Below, in pieces: positions 1-10,045 of a stretch of 64,000 bases of DNA. This DNA comes from Streptomyces flaveus. GTDB taxonomy: Bacteria; Actinomycetota; Actinomycetes; Streptomycetales; Streptomycetaceae. Position numbers and translations under genes: made by a program. The stretch spans positions 29,110-93,109 of the forward strand of contig NZ_BMPQ01000009.1 in the NCBI RefSeq assembly GCF_014647675.1, given 5' to 3'. The first letter of the stretch is position 1. Each line of letters begins with the position of its first letter. Below the pieces are notes generated by a model. It searched no databases. It worked only from the letters and a program-made list of their open reading frames with translations, and was not told where the DNA came from.

Positions 1-1
1 A

Positions 2-38
2 AGTACGATGGACGTCAAACTTTGATGGCCATCGTACT
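2..38. promoter_or_regulatory. 37-bp near-perfect palindrome, candidate operator
   Basis: Outer arms of ten bases (AGTACGATGG and CCATCGTACT) pair perfectly, and an inner TCAAA-C-TTTGA pairs around position 20, so 16 of 18 base pairs match. It ends eight bases before the ATG of the ArsR-like regulator. Such placement fits an autoregulatory operator, which is an inference. The left edge is cut by the window, so the promoter it overlaps cannot be seen. Confidence 0.6.
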
Positions 39-46
39 ATGAGGAT

Positions 47-364
47 ATGGAACGTACGCCGTCGCACCCACAGGTTTCGCAGTTCAGCCTCCAGCAGGTG
101 CTGGAGGCCGTGGTCGACCCGGTGCGCCGGAGCATCGTCACCCAGCTCGACGCCGCCGGCGAGGACATCGCCTGCGGCGCCTTCGACATCTCCGTCAGCA
201 AGTCCACCGCCACGCACCACTTCAAGGTGCTGCGCGAGGCCGGTCTCATCCGGCAGTACTACGTCGGGACCTCGCGGATGAACGCCCTGCGCCGCACCGA
301 GATGGACAGAACCTTCCCCGGCCTGCTCGACGCCGTCACCACAGCCCAGGCCAAGGGGCGCTGA
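47..364 (+). CDS. ArsR-like winged-helix transcriptional regulator
   Basis: A 105-residue protein that is essentially one winged helix-turn-helix domain. A helical N-terminus with LEAVVDPVRRSIV (about residues 19-31) is followed by a recognition helix around STATHHFKVLREAGLI (53-68) and a short wing. This is the layout of ArsR/SmtB-like repressors. No metal-binding Cys pair typical of classic ArsR is present (one Cys only), so the ligand is unknown. The GAGGA just before the ATG is only one base away, too close for a normal ribosome site, so leaderless translation or an upstream start outside the window is possible. A large palindrome lies directly upstream and probably serves as its operator. 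Confidence 0.8.
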   Translation: MERTPSHPQVSQFSLQQVLEAVVDPVRRSIVTQLDAAGEDIACGAFDISVSKSTATHHFKVLREAGLIRQYYVGTSRMNALRRTEMDRTFPGLLDAVTTAQAKGR

Positions 365-443
365 CAACGGCCCGGCCGACCGGTCCGGGATCAAGTGCCC
401 TCGGATGATGGTGTTCTGACGGCTACTCAGCGACCTCTGCTCA

Positions 444-863
444 TCAGCTGCTTCCGGCCGCCCGCAGCGCCCCGTACTGCAAGCCCGCGAACCCCGCCAC
501 GACCAGCGCCTGTGCCGGTATGTACACCGCCCCCGTGGTCGTCGGCGACAACCACACGGCGAGTGCGATGAAACTCAAGGCAGTCCAGGCGAGGTTGAGC
601 TCGATCACCGCTCGGACCGGGAGGGCCGGGGGCTGTGGGCGCGTGGCCAGGAGGCCGACGCCCGCCGCGTACGCCGTGAGGAGCACGCCGAGTGTGAGCA
701 GCAGGCCGGAGTCGATGCCGAGCAGCCGCCCCATGGGGCCGGACGCTACGAGGTAGGCGATGCCGTTCGCTCCGGTCCCGGCCGCGTCGAAGGCCAGGAA
801 GCGGCGCAGCATGGTGTGCGGCTCGGGGGTGCGGGCCAGGGTGGCGAGTTGGGTTGCGGACAT
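444..863 (-). CDS. Small membrane protein with four predicted helices
   Basis: A 139-residue hydrophobic protein. After a short soluble N-terminus there are four hydrophobic stretches: around FLAFDAAGTGANGIAYLVA, LLLTLGVLLTAYAAGVGLL, AVIELNLAWTALSFIALAV and IPAQALVVAGFAGLQYGAL. No enzymatic motif is visible. The start at 863 (MSATQ) was chosen over a longer frame because GGAGG lies about ten bases upstream and the upstream part is rich in Pro/Gly/Arg. It is convergent with the ArsR-like gene. Function not recognised. Confidence 0.6.
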   Translation of the reverse strand: MSATQLATLARTPEPHTMLRRFLAFDAAGTGANGIAYLVASGPMGRLLGIDSGLLLTLGVLLTAYAAGVGLLATRPQPPALPVRAVIELNLAWTALSFIALAVWLSPTTTGAVYIPAQALVVAGFAGLQYGALRAAGSS

Positions 864-1113
864 GGCGGAATCAGCCTCCGTCGAGGTCGAGATGGGGTGG
901 GTCGTGGTCCGGACGGGCCAGGGTCCGGGCGGACCGGTGGGACCCAGGTCCCGGACCGGAGTGCGCCGGCCCGGGACCCGGTACACCCACCATGCCGGGG
1001 GCGTGGGCGGTGGTCGATTACGCGCGAGGTAATGAAGAGGCGCCCGATCCCGTGTTGGTTTCCCGCCGACGTGGCAGACTTCTTGCGTTGCTCGGCGCGT
1101 GGGGAGGCGTGGC

Positions 1114-1977
1114 GTGAGTGAACGGCGGCCGGCGCCGACCGTGGGTCAGGTGGTGCTGGGAAGAAGACTTCAGGAACTGCGTGAGGAATGCGGGCTGCGG
1201 CGGGACGAGGCGGCCCAGATTCTGCGTGTCACGGCAGCGACCGTGCGGCGGATGGAGATGGCCGAGGTCGCGCTGAAGATCCCGTACGCGCAGGTGCTGC
1301 TGTCGACGTACGGCGTGCCCGACGACGAGATCGCGGCGTTCGTCGCACTGGCCGAGGAGGCAAACCAGCCGGGCTGGTGGCAGCGTTTCCACGACGTGCT
1401 GCCGGACTGGTTCAGCCTGCATGTGAGCCTGGAGGGCGCGGCCTCGCTGATCCGGTCGTACGAGCCGCACTTCGTGCCCGGGCTGCTGCAGACCGAGGAC
1501 TACGCGCGCGCCGTCCTGGAGGCGGGCACGGTCGGGCAGACCCGGCCGGCCGATGTCGAACGGCATGTGACGCTGCGGCTGGAGCGGCAGAAGCTGCTGA
1601 CCCGCGAGCATCCGCCCCGCCTGTGGGTGATCATGGACGAGACGGTGCTGCTGCGGCCGGTGTGCATGCGGGGTGAGGTGATGCGGGAGCAGCTCGACCG
1701 GCTTCTGGTGGTCGCCGAGAACGACCACATCACGCTGCAGATCGCCGAGTTCAAGGACGGCCCGCACCCAGGGGCGTGCGCGCCCTTCACACTGTTCCGC
1801 TTCGCGGAGCCGGAGCTGCCCGACATGGTGTACAGCGAGTATCTGACCGGCGCCCTGTATCTCGACTCGCGCCGGGAGGTGGCCGCACACCTGGAGGTCC
1901 TGGACGCCATGACGACCCGCGCGACCTCGGCCCAGCGCACGAAGGAGCTCATCGAGCGACGGCGCGACGACTTCTGA
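1114..1977 (+). CDS. Scr1-type XRE regulator (HTH plus DUF5753)
   Basis: A 287-residue protein of the large Streptomyces family of XRE helix-turn-helix regulators that usually pair with small DUF397 proteins. The N-terminal HTH covers about residues 10-65 (LGRRLQELRE ... ILRVTAATVRRMEM). The remainder is the DUF5753 domain with the typical SYEPHFVPGLLQTEDYARAV segment and a C-terminal VYSEYLTGALYLD element. The GTG at 1114 was chosen because GGGGAGG sits six bases upstream; a GTG at 1099 would add five residues. No intact DUF397 partner follows, but a DUF397 remnant lies about 250 bases away on the opposite strand. Regulatory target unknown. Confidence 0.85.
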   Translation: MSERRPAPTVGQVVLGRRLQELREECGLRRDEAAQILRVTAATVRRMEMAEVALKIPYAQVLLSTYGVPDDEIAAFVALAEEANQPGWWQRFHDVLPDWFSLHVSLEGAASLIRSYEPHFVPGLLQTEDYARAVLEAGTVGQTRPADVERHVTLRLERQKLLTREHPPRLWVIMDETVLLRPVCMRGEVMREQLDRLLVVAENDHITLQIAEFKDGPHPGACAPFTLFRFAEPELPDMVYSEYLTGALYLDSRREVAAHLEVLDAMTTRATSAQRTKELIERRRDDF

Positions 1978-2038
1978 GGCGCCGGGGTTTCTCGTTCCCG
2001 GCCCCCGCCGTGCAGCACACGACGAGGCCCGTACGGAC

Positions 2039-2221
2039 TCAGCGGCGCAGGTCCCGGTACTCGTCCAGCTTGCGGAGTGCGCTCATCAGCCGGGGGCGGC
2101 AGCCGGGACAGGACGACGCACGCGGCAGCGCCCAGACGTCCCAGCACGCCATGCAGCGCATCACCCCGGAGTGCTCCGGGTCGGGCTCGGCGCTGCCGCC
2201 GCACTGCGGGCACTGCCCCAT
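2039..2221 (-). CDS. Small zinc-ribbon-like protein with three CxxC motifs
   Basis: A 60-residue protein with CxxC pairs at residues 4/7, 23/26 and 38/41 and an Arg-rich C-terminus, consistent with a zinc ribbon plus a possible extra metal knuckle. GGGAG lies six bases before the ATG. It starts ten bases after the stop of the DUF397 remnant on the same strand, so the two read like neighbours in one transcript. The regular Cys spacing argues that the frame is real despite its size. No specific family recognised; the protein may bind nucleic acid or protein, which is inference. Confidence 0.5.
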   Translation of the reverse strand: MGQCPQCGGSAEPDPEHSGVMRCMACWDVWALPRASSCPGCRPRLMSALRKLDEYRDLRR

Positions 2222-2230
2222 CAGGACTCC

Positions 2231-2419
2231 CTACGCCGACAGGTCGAACTCGCCCAGCTTGGCACCGGCCAGGAAGTCGGTCCACTCAACGGCCGTGAAT
2301 TCGACGGGCGGGGCGAGAAACCTGGTCAACTCGGCGAAGCGTAGGGCAGGCCGTTGCCCGACGGAGCGTCTACGCCCCGCCGTACAGGCACCCCAGATCC
2401 ACGAGGAGCACTTCGCCAC
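2231..2419 (-). pseudogene. DUF397 C-terminal remnant
   Basis: The last 25 or so codons (PPVEFTAVEWTDFLAGAKLG then EFDLSA) match the end of DUF397 proteins, the small partners of Scr1-type XRE regulators. The expected N-terminal half, with the W-K-S-S-x-S and Cys-Val-Glu signature, is absent. Instead the open frame runs back into the 3' end of the ATPase gene in another frame, with residues that do not resemble DUF397. The simplest reading is that the 5' half was lost when the ATPase gene was placed next to it. Whether the 62-codon frame is translated cannot be told. Confidence 0.55.
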
Positions 2420-3860
2420 GTTCGGCCGCTGCCTGTAGGGCTGGGGTGAAGCCGATGCCGCTGTAACAGGCGGGGCGGACGTGGCTTGTGTCGATGCCTC
2501 GGGATGCGAGGAGTCCCAGGATGTGGCGGAGCCGGTCGAGGTGGCGTACGTCCATGACCTTGTTCCACTTCGCCTCGCCGATCGACAGCAGGATGCCGTG
2601 GTCCTGGCCGACCGCGCCGCGTACGACGACGTCGACCTCGTGGGAGGTGCGCGCGGACGGATCGGCGACGGTTCCCGAGGTGACGTCGATGGGCAGGCCG
2701 CCGAAGGTGTCGGGTTCGGCGTGCCAGGAGACCCAGTCGCGGCACAGGTGCTCGAAGTGGGGGCCGACGACCTTGCTCAGGAACGTGTCCCGGGATTGCG
2801 CCCAGGCCTCCGCCGGGTTGCTTCGGCGAGTCAGACGTGCCTGGTTGGGGCGTACCACCGCGTGATGGAACGTGATCAGCGGTTCGGCGATGCGATACGC
2901 GCTGCGGTTGCCGCGGAAGGCGTCCGGTTCCACGGTCAGCAGTCCGCACCGCTTGAGCACCGTCAACGGCTGCGAGATGTCGGTGGCCTTGCGACCCACC
3001 GCGCTCGCGATGCCGCCGCTGGTGTGATTGCCTGCCGCGACCGCCGCGAGAACGGAGTGGTAGAGCGCCCGGTCGCGTACGTCGCGTTCGGCGGCCAGCA
3101 GGAACTCCGCCTCGCCGTACAGCGGACGGGCCGGGTTGAGAGCCGTACGGCAGACCCAGTCGTCGAAGTCATCCAGTCCTGTCGGCGCGTCGTCGTCCAC
3201 GAACTCCCGTCCGTAGGCCGGGGTTCCGCCGACCACGGCGTGGGTGAGGACCGCGAGCCTCGGGTCGGTGATTTCCCAGAACTTGGCTGCCTCCCGGTAG
3301 CCCAGGGAGTGCACGACGAGGTCGAGTCCCGCGCGGCCGTACAGCGGTGACGTACCGGACAGCAGCCCGCCCATGAACGACATCGCGCTGCCGCAGAGGA
3401 GGATGCGGGGGTGGCGGCGCAGATGACGGCCCGCGCGGACACCGATGGCCCGCTGGAGGCGGGATGGGAGGGAGGCGTCGCCCCGGACCAGATAGGGAAA
3501 CTCGTCGATGACGATCGGGACGGGGCGCTGCGCGGCCAGGTCGAAGAGGAGCTCCAGGGCTTCGGTCCAGTCCTGAGGGCGGAGCGGCACGGGAGCGTCG
3601 GTGAAGCGTGCGATCTCCTCGCCGAGCAGACTCAGTGCCTCGGCCCGCGTGCCCTCGACGGCGGCGAAGTAGAAGCCGCCGGTCGCTTCGGTGAGGGCTT
3701 CGAGCAGGAAGCTCTTCCCCCGCCTGCGACGCCCGGACACGACCGCGAGGCGTGGCCCTGGCTCCTCGTCGGAGACGAAAGCGGTCAACTCGCTCCACTC
3801 CCAGTCACGGTCGAAGATCTGGGGCGGCTTGGGGATGGAGCGGTGGGAACGTCGCGCCAC
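2370..3860 (-). CDS. AAA-type ATPase with winged helix and DUF234 C-terminus
   Basis: A protein of about 496 residues in the archaeal-type ATPase family. A Walker A motif (SGRRRRGKSFLL, near residues 42-53) carries Arg residues in place of the usual Gly/Ala positions, and Walker B is VPIVIDEFPYLV. A winged-helix segment around SGGIASAVGRKATDISQPL is followed by a C-terminal DUF234 region with EVDVVV ... GEAKW, reminiscent of a PD-(D/E)xK nuclease core. Cellular role is not established for the family. GTG at 3860 was chosen because GAGG lies six bases upstream; an ATG at 3872 would add four residues. Its 3' end abuts a broken DUF397 gene, suggesting acquisition. Confidence 0.75.
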   Translation of the reverse strand: MARRSHRSIPKPPQIFDRDWEWSELTAFVSDEEPGPRLAVVSGRRRRGKSFLLEALTEATGGFYFAAVEGTRAEALSLLGEEIARFTDAPVPLRPQDWTEALELLFDLAAQRPVPIVIDEFPYLVRGDASLPSRLQRAIGVRAGRHLRRHPRILLCGSAMSFMGGLLSGTSPLYGRAGLDLVVHSLGYREAAKFWEITDPRLAVLTHAVVGGTPAYGREFVDDDAPTGLDDFDDWVCRTALNPARPLYGEAEFLLAAERDVRDRALYHSVLAAVAAGNHTSGGIASAVGRKATDISQPLTVLKRCGLLTVEPDAFRGNRSAYRIAEPLITFHHAVVRPNQARLTRRSNPAEAWAQSRDTFLSKVVGPHFEHLCRDWVSWHAEPDTFGGLPIDVTSGTVADPSARTSHEVDVVVRGAVGQDHGILLSIGEAKWNKVMDVRHLDRLRHILGLLASRGIDTSHVRPACYSGIGFTPALQAAAERGEVLLVDLGCLYGGA

Positions 3861-3965
3861 AGGGCACCTCATTTTTAGTGGCGTACCTCTAAGAAGTACA
3901 TCCCTAAGAACGAGAACACACGTCGATGGACACGGGCCAGCGGCATCACGAACCGACGTAAGCGG

Positions 3966-4343
3966 TCAGCAGGGCATGGACCGATGGCTGGTTGCGTCCT
4001 CCCGCTCCTGGGCCGCCATTACTTCATCACCGTGTTCGAACGCCCAGGCACCGAACGCCTCGATCGGCGCCAGCAGGCTCTGCCCCAACCTGGTGAGCTC
4101 GTACTCGACGCGGGGTGGAGCGCCCATGTACGCGCGGCGCTCCACCAAGCCGTTGAACTGCAGCCGACGCAGGGTCTCGGTGAGCACCTTGGGACTGATC
4201 CCGCCGATCCGCTCGCGCAGTTGGCCAGGCCGCGCCGGCCCCTCGCGCAACGCCCAGATCACCACGGCGTTCCACGTGTTGGCGAGCAGGTCGAACGCGA
4301 GCCGGGCGCGGCAGTCGGCGAGGAAGTTCTGGTCAGCGGTCAC
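3966..4343 (-). CDS. HxlR-family transcriptional regulator
   Basis: A 125-residue winged-helix protein with the family core TWNAVVIWALREGPARPGQL, a recognition segment GGISPKVLTETLRRLQFNGL and the wing ending VEYELTRLGQSLL. HxlR proteins respond to redox or aldehyde stress in several bacteria. It begins with GTG and is divergent from the NADP-binding reductase gene, 75 bases apart, an arrangement common where the regulator controls the reductase. The only Cys are residues 10 and 125, so thiol sensing through the terminal Cys is possible but speculative. Confidence 0.85.
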   Translation of the reverse strand: MTADQNFLADCRARLAFDLLANTWNAVVIWALREGPARPGQLRERIGGISPKVLTETLRRLQFNGLVERRAYMGAPPRVEYELTRLGQSLLAPIEAFGAWAFEHGDEVMAAQEREDATSHRSMPC

Positions 4344-4418
4344 TTACCGAATGGTGCCCGAACCGCTTCCTAATGTCGTTCCGAATCCGATGGCAGGACT
4401 GCCGCAAGGGAAGTGGGC

Positions 4419-5063
4419 ATGGTGAGGATCGGGATTGTCGGCACCGGCAGCATGGCGGACGCCCTGGGTGGGCAGTGGGCGCGGGCCGGCCATGATGTGC
4501 TCGTGGGCGGACGGGACGCGGGCCGTTCGGCCGCCCTCGGCGAAAGAATCGGCGGACGGGCGGGAAGCCTGCGGGATGCAGCCGAGCACGGCACGGATGC
4601 GGTGCTGCTGGCGGTGCCGTACGCAGCGGTGGCCGGCGTGGTGTCCGGCCTCGCTGACGCCCTTGAGGGCCGGACACTGGTCGACTGCACCAATCCTGTC
4701 GCCCCTGGCTTCGTCCTCGAGACCCGGGGCGGGCCCTCGGCTGCCGAGCGCATCGCCATCGCTGCGCCGGGCACGCACGTTGTCAAGGCATTCAACCTGT
4801 GCCACGAGAGTGTGTGGCGGCTGACTCCTCCCGTCTTCGACGGCCGCCCCCTGGCGGTCCCGCTCTGCGGCGACGATGCACTGGCCCTCGACACCGTTCA
4901 GCGCCTGGTACGTGACCTCGGCTGCGAGCCGCTCAATGGTGGAGGGCTCGAGCGGGCAGCCCTGCTAGAGGCGACCGCCGCGTTCCTGATAGGCCTGTGG
5001 GTGGGCGAGGGAGCGGACGCCCAGGCGATTGTGCCGCCGGTCGAGTATGCGGAGGGCCGCTGA
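4419..5063 (+). CDS. F420-dependent NADP reductase-like Rossmann protein
   Basis: A 214-residue protein with an N-terminal dinucleotide fold (IGIVGTGSMADALGGQW) and the TLVDCTNP segment typical of the NADP oxidoreductase, coenzyme F420-dependent family. It probably passes hydride between NADP(H) and another cofactor or substrate; many such single-domain relatives are annotated only as NADPH-dependent F420 reductase or DNA-binding protein. ATG at 4419 lies five bases after AAGGGAAG; GTG codons at 4413 and 4422 are alternatives. Divergent from the HxlR regulator, its likely controller. Confidence 0.75.
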   Translation: MVRIGIVGTGSMADALGGQWARAGHDVLVGGRDAGRSAALGERIGGRAGSLRDAAEHGTDAVLLAVPYAAVAGVVSGLADALEGRTLVDCTNPVAPGFVLETRGGPSAAERIAIAAPGTHVVKAFNLCHESVWRLTPPVFDGRPLAVPLCGDDALALDTVQRLVRDLGCEPLNGGGLERAALLEATAAFLIGLWVGEGADAQAIVPPVEYAEGR

Positions 5064-5132
5064 AGTCTGGCCGCCAGGGGGCAGCTTCGGTCGCCATGCC
5101 CCCGGACGGGCCGATTGATGCCAGCCCCAGCC

Positions 5133-7025
<1,893 letters not shown>

Positions 7026-7070
7026 CTTCGTCCCCTTCCACCCGGGCGCTTCCCGCCCTCCAGCACAAAA

Positions 7071-7091
7071 CTTGAGTGCGCTCTTGTCAAC
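7071..7091 (-). promoter_or_regulatory. HAIR-like HspR operator and -35 of dnaK
   Basis: Read on the minus strand the site is GTTGACA, seven bases, ACTCAAG. The HspR-associated inverted repeat is CTTGAGT-N7-ACTCAAG, so one half-site is perfect and the other keeps TTGA with exact spacing. The TTGACA is also a consensus -35 box, with a poor -10 candidate (TGTGCT) 17 bases downstream. HspR repression released on heat shock is the expected regulation of actinobacterial dnaK; for this copy it is inference from the site. Confidence 0.6.
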
Positions 7092-7149
7092 ACCCACCAG
7101 GTACCCCGGAAACGCGTACGCCGCACCTGGAGCAGCACCTGCAAACGAC

Positions 7150-7181
7150 GATGCCGCGCCCTGCGGGAGGCGCGGCATCGA
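7150..7181 (-). terminator. Hairpin after the OsmC gene
   Basis: Twelve perfect pairs (CGATGCCGCGCC with GGCGCGGCATCG) around an eight-base loop, starting 40 bases past the OsmC stop and before the dnaK promoter. No U-run, as is usual in Streptomyces. Confidence 0.65.
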
Positions 7182-7220
7182 GGTGCGTACGGAGTGCTTG
7201 CAGACGGGTCAGGCAGGCAG

Positions 7221-7646
7221 TCAGGCCAGCTCGGCCGTCAGCGTGATCGTGGTGCCGGTGAGGGCCTGGCTCACCGGGCAGTTCTTCTTGGCGTCCTCGG
7301 CCGCCGCGGCGAAGCCGTCCGCGTCCAGGCCCGGCACCTCGCCCTGGACGGTGATGTGGATGCCGGTGATGCCCTCGCCGGGCTGGAAGGTCACGTCGGC
7401 CTTCGTCTCGAGGCGGGTGGGCGGGGTACCGGCGCCGGTCAGGCCGTGCGACAGGGCCATGGAGAAGCAGCTGGAGTGGGCGGCGGCGATGAGCTCCTCC
7501 GGGCTGGTCTTGCCGTTCGCGGCCTCGGCTCGCGACGGCCACGACACCGGCTGCGAACCGATGCCCGAGGAGTCGAAGGTGACGGTGCCGCTGCCCTTGA
7601 GCAGTTCGCCCTCCCAGACGGTGTGTGCGGTACGCGTGGTTGCCAC
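7221..7646 (-). CDS. OsmC-family peroxiredoxin
   Basis: A 141-residue OsmC/Ohr-fold protein that reduces organic hydroperoxides through a thiol pair. Both expected Cys are present: one in AAAHSSCFSMALSH and one in DAKKNCPVSQAL. The N-terminus TAHTVWEGELLKGSGTVTF is typical of the OsmC branch. GTG at 7646 has AAAGGA seven bases upstream. Located just upstream of dnaK on the same strand but separated by a strong hairpin, so probably transcribed alone. Cytoplasmic, oxidative or osmotic stress defence. Confidence 0.9.
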   Translation of the reverse strand: MATTRTAHTVWEGELLKGSGTVTFDSSGIGSQPVSWPSRAEAANGKTSPEELIAAAHSSCFSMALSHGLTGAGTPPTRLETKADVTFQPGEGITGIHITVQGEVPGLDADGFAAAAEDAKKNCPVSQALTGTTITLTAELA

Positions 7647-7783
7647 GATGTGTCCTTTCGATGGGTCCCTGGATCGGTCCGTACGCCCCATCCGATCACA
7701 TCTGCGCCCGGTGCAGTCGGAGGGTCCGGTCAAGAGCGGTTGAACGGCAGGTGAGCACCCGGCGGGATCTGCCCGGGCTCCCG

Positions 7784-9934
7784 TCAGGCCGCCCGCTGAT
7801 CGCGACGCGCTGGCAGCGGGATCTGCGGCCCGGCGGCCTCCCGCAGCCAGCGCCGCAGGACACGGTGCACCTGCTCGGCGCCGACGAGTTCCGCCCCCTC
7901 CGCGCAGGGGGGCGGCAGGTCGAGGGGCGACATCAGAAACGCTTCACCCTGGGCGCCGCCGAGTCCGCCGTGGGAGCCGATCTGCTCCTCGAAGGCGAGG
8001 ACTTCGCCGTCCTGGGGCTCGTAGGAGGAGTTGACCATGATGTCGGCGACGTGCGGGAAGGAGTGCGTGCGGCGTACGGCGGCGGCTGCGGCGGGGCCGA
8101 AGTCGGCGAGCGGGCCCGGGTTCTCCTCCAGCTGGTCCACGGGGATCTCCACGCCGTGCGCGCCGAGTACGAGGCCGCCGTGCCGCTCGCTCCTGACCAG
8201 GACGAAGCCGATGCCGGGGTGGTTGGCGAGTGTGGACAGCAGGGCAGGGTGGCGCTCGTCGATCTCCTCGCGGCTCATCCGGTGCGGTACGTCCGGGAAG
8301 GACACCAGGCCCAGGTTGCCCGACGCCAGCACGATGGGCTCCGAGCGGCGGCCGGACGGGCGGTGCTGTTCGCCGCCCTCCTCGACGGGCCGGTGCAGCG
8401 CGGCCCGTACGGTGGCCCGGGCCTCGGCACCGCTGTGCGTACGCCGCGCCTTGCGGGGCACGGGCAGTCCGCAGCCGGCCCTGACGAGTTCGCCGAGAGC
8501 GAGTCCGTAGCGGGCGCGGAAGGTCTCGCCGGGGCTCTGGCCGTGGTCGGACAGGACGACGATGCGGTACGCGCGCGGGGCGTGCTCGGCGACCTTCGCG
8601 ATCAGGGCAAGGGAGCGGTCGAGGCGGCCCAGGACCTTCTCGGCGTCGCGGCTGTACGGGCCCGAGTGGTGGGCCACTTCGTCGTACGCGACCAGGTCCG
8701 CGTAGACCGCGGCGCGTCCGGCGAGCATGTCGCCGATCACGGCGGCGACGACGACGTCCCGCTCGACGACGGTCGCGAAGGCGCGGATGAAGGGGTACAG
8801 GCCGCCGCGTTTGACGCGGGGGCGCTGCTTCCTGAGGCGGGCGCGGGTGGACTCGCCGATCTCGCGGCCGACGTCGGCGACGAACGACATGGCGGTACGG
8901 ACGGCGTTGGCGGGGTCGGAGAAATACGCGAAGTAGCCCGCCCGCGAACGGTTCTCCTTGCCCCGCCGCGCCGCCACGGACAGCACCAGGGCGAGCTGGT
9001 CGGCGCCGCCGCTGAAGAGGTTGCCGCGGCTGGCGCCGTCCAGGGTGAGCAGACCGCCGTCGCCGGTGCGCTCGATGGCCCGGCGCTGGAGTTCGGCGGC
9101 GCTGGTGGGCCGGTTGCAGACCATCACCTCCCGGCTCTCCTTCTCGTACCAGCGGAAGGCGGGGATGTCGTGGTTGGAGCCGTGCAGGATGCCGAGCTGG
9201 CTGGCGCCGGTCTGGCTGGACCAGTCGGTGCGCCAGAGGGTGAGGCGGTGGGTGGGCCCGGCGCCACGCTCGCCCTCGCGGTCGCCGTCACGTCTGCTCT
9301 TGCTCTCGCCCTTGCTCTCTTGCTTGCTCTCGCCTTCGCTTCTGCCGAGCCAGGCGGCGACCGTGGGCATCAGGCCCCGCCCGACCGCGTCCAGCAGTAC
9401 GTCATGTCCCACGCCGTCGAGCTGGAGGAAGACGGTGCCGGGAGTCGACGGCCCGCCCTCTCCCAGCTCCTCCGTGCGACGACGGTCGGCCAGGCGGTAC
9501 AGCCTCCTCCGGTACGCGTCGTCGTCCCGGACGGCGAGGGCCGCGCCGGTGGCGGAGGCGACCGCGGACATCACGGCGGCGACCACGACGGCGGTTTCCG
9601 GGGCGACCTCGCCCCGTCCCGAGGGATTGAAACGCAGGACGACGAGGAGCAGCGAGCCGTTGAGGAAGAAGACGAGCAGTCCGAGGACGAGGGCGGGCAC
9701 CAGGAGGAAGGCCCGGACGAGGATGGGCCACACCAGGGCCGAGAGCAGACCGAAGCCTCCGGCGCCGACCGCGGCGGCGACGGTGATACGGGTGGCGCTC
9801 TCTCCGTCGGCCGACTGGATCCGGAAGTCCGGCAGGATCCCGGCGAGCACCAGCATGGTGACAGTGGAGACCGCCCACACCGCGATACTCCGCAGGACGG
9901 TACTGCCCAGCCGCCGCCATCGTCTGTCGCGCAC
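7784..9934 (-). CDS. Holin-family membrane domain fused to alkaline-phosphatase-superfamily domain
   Basis: A 716-residue protein. The first 140 residues contain four hydrophobic helices with the AVWAVSTVTMLVLAGILPDF start of the superfamily IV holin/YvlD-like membrane domain. From about residue 165 follows an alkaline-phosphatase or nucleotide-pyrophosphatase-like domain: VFLQLDGVGHDVL, later HGSNHDIPAFRW and YRIVVLSDHGQS, which are metal-binding Asp/His elements of the superfamily. The expected nucleophile is probably the Thr/Ser near SQTGASQLG. Substrate unknown; it is likely membrane-bound with the catalytic domain on one face. GTG at 9934 was chosen for GAGAGG just upstream; GTG 9994 would add 20 residues. 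Confidence 0.75.
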   Translation of the reverse strand: MRDRRWRRLGSTVLRSIAVWAVSTVTMLVLAGILPDFRIQSADGESATRITVAAAVGAGGFGLLSALVWPILVRAFLLVPALVLGLLVFFLNGSLLLVVLRFNPSGRGEVAPETAVVVAAVMSAVASATGAALAVRDDDAYRRRLYRLADRRRTEELGEGGPSTPGTVFLQLDGVGHDVLLDAVGRGLMPTVAAWLGRSEGESKQESKGESKSRRDGDREGERGAGPTHRLTLWRTDWSSQTGASQLGILHGSNHDIPAFRWYEKESREVMVCNRPTSAAELQRRAIERTGDGGLLTLDGASRGNLFSGGADQLALVLSVAARRGKENRSRAGYFAYFSDPANAVRTAMSFVADVGREIGESTRARLRKQRPRVKRGGLYPFIRAFATVVERDVVVAAVIGDMLAGRAAVYADLVAYDEVAHHSGPYSRDAEKVLGRLDRSLALIAKVAEHAPRAYRIVVLSDHGQSPGETFRARYGLALGELVRAGCGLPVPRKARRTHSGAEARATVRAALHRPVEEGGEQHRPSGRRSEPIVLASGNLGLVSFPDVPHRMSREEIDERHPALLSTLANHPGIGFVLVRSERHGGLVLGAHGVEIPVDQLEENPGPLADFGPAAAAAVRRTHSFPHVADIMVNSSYEPQDGEVLAFEEQIGSHGGLGGAQGEAFLMSPLDLPPPCAEGAELVGAEQVHRVLRRWLREAAGPQIPLPARRDQRAA

Positions 9935-10045
9935 GCCCACCTCTCGCTGCCTCCCACCGACTCCCGCTGCCGAAGTCCGTTCCCACATTGTCACAACGGG
10001 TGAGGGCGCACGGACGTCAGCAGACAGAGGGTGAACCCCCGCGAT

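Noticed and set aside
7625..10003. 792-codon plus-strand frame opposite the holin-phosphatase gene
   Set aside because: Shadow of the minus-strand gene, with Gly/Arg/Asp-rich non-domain sequence.
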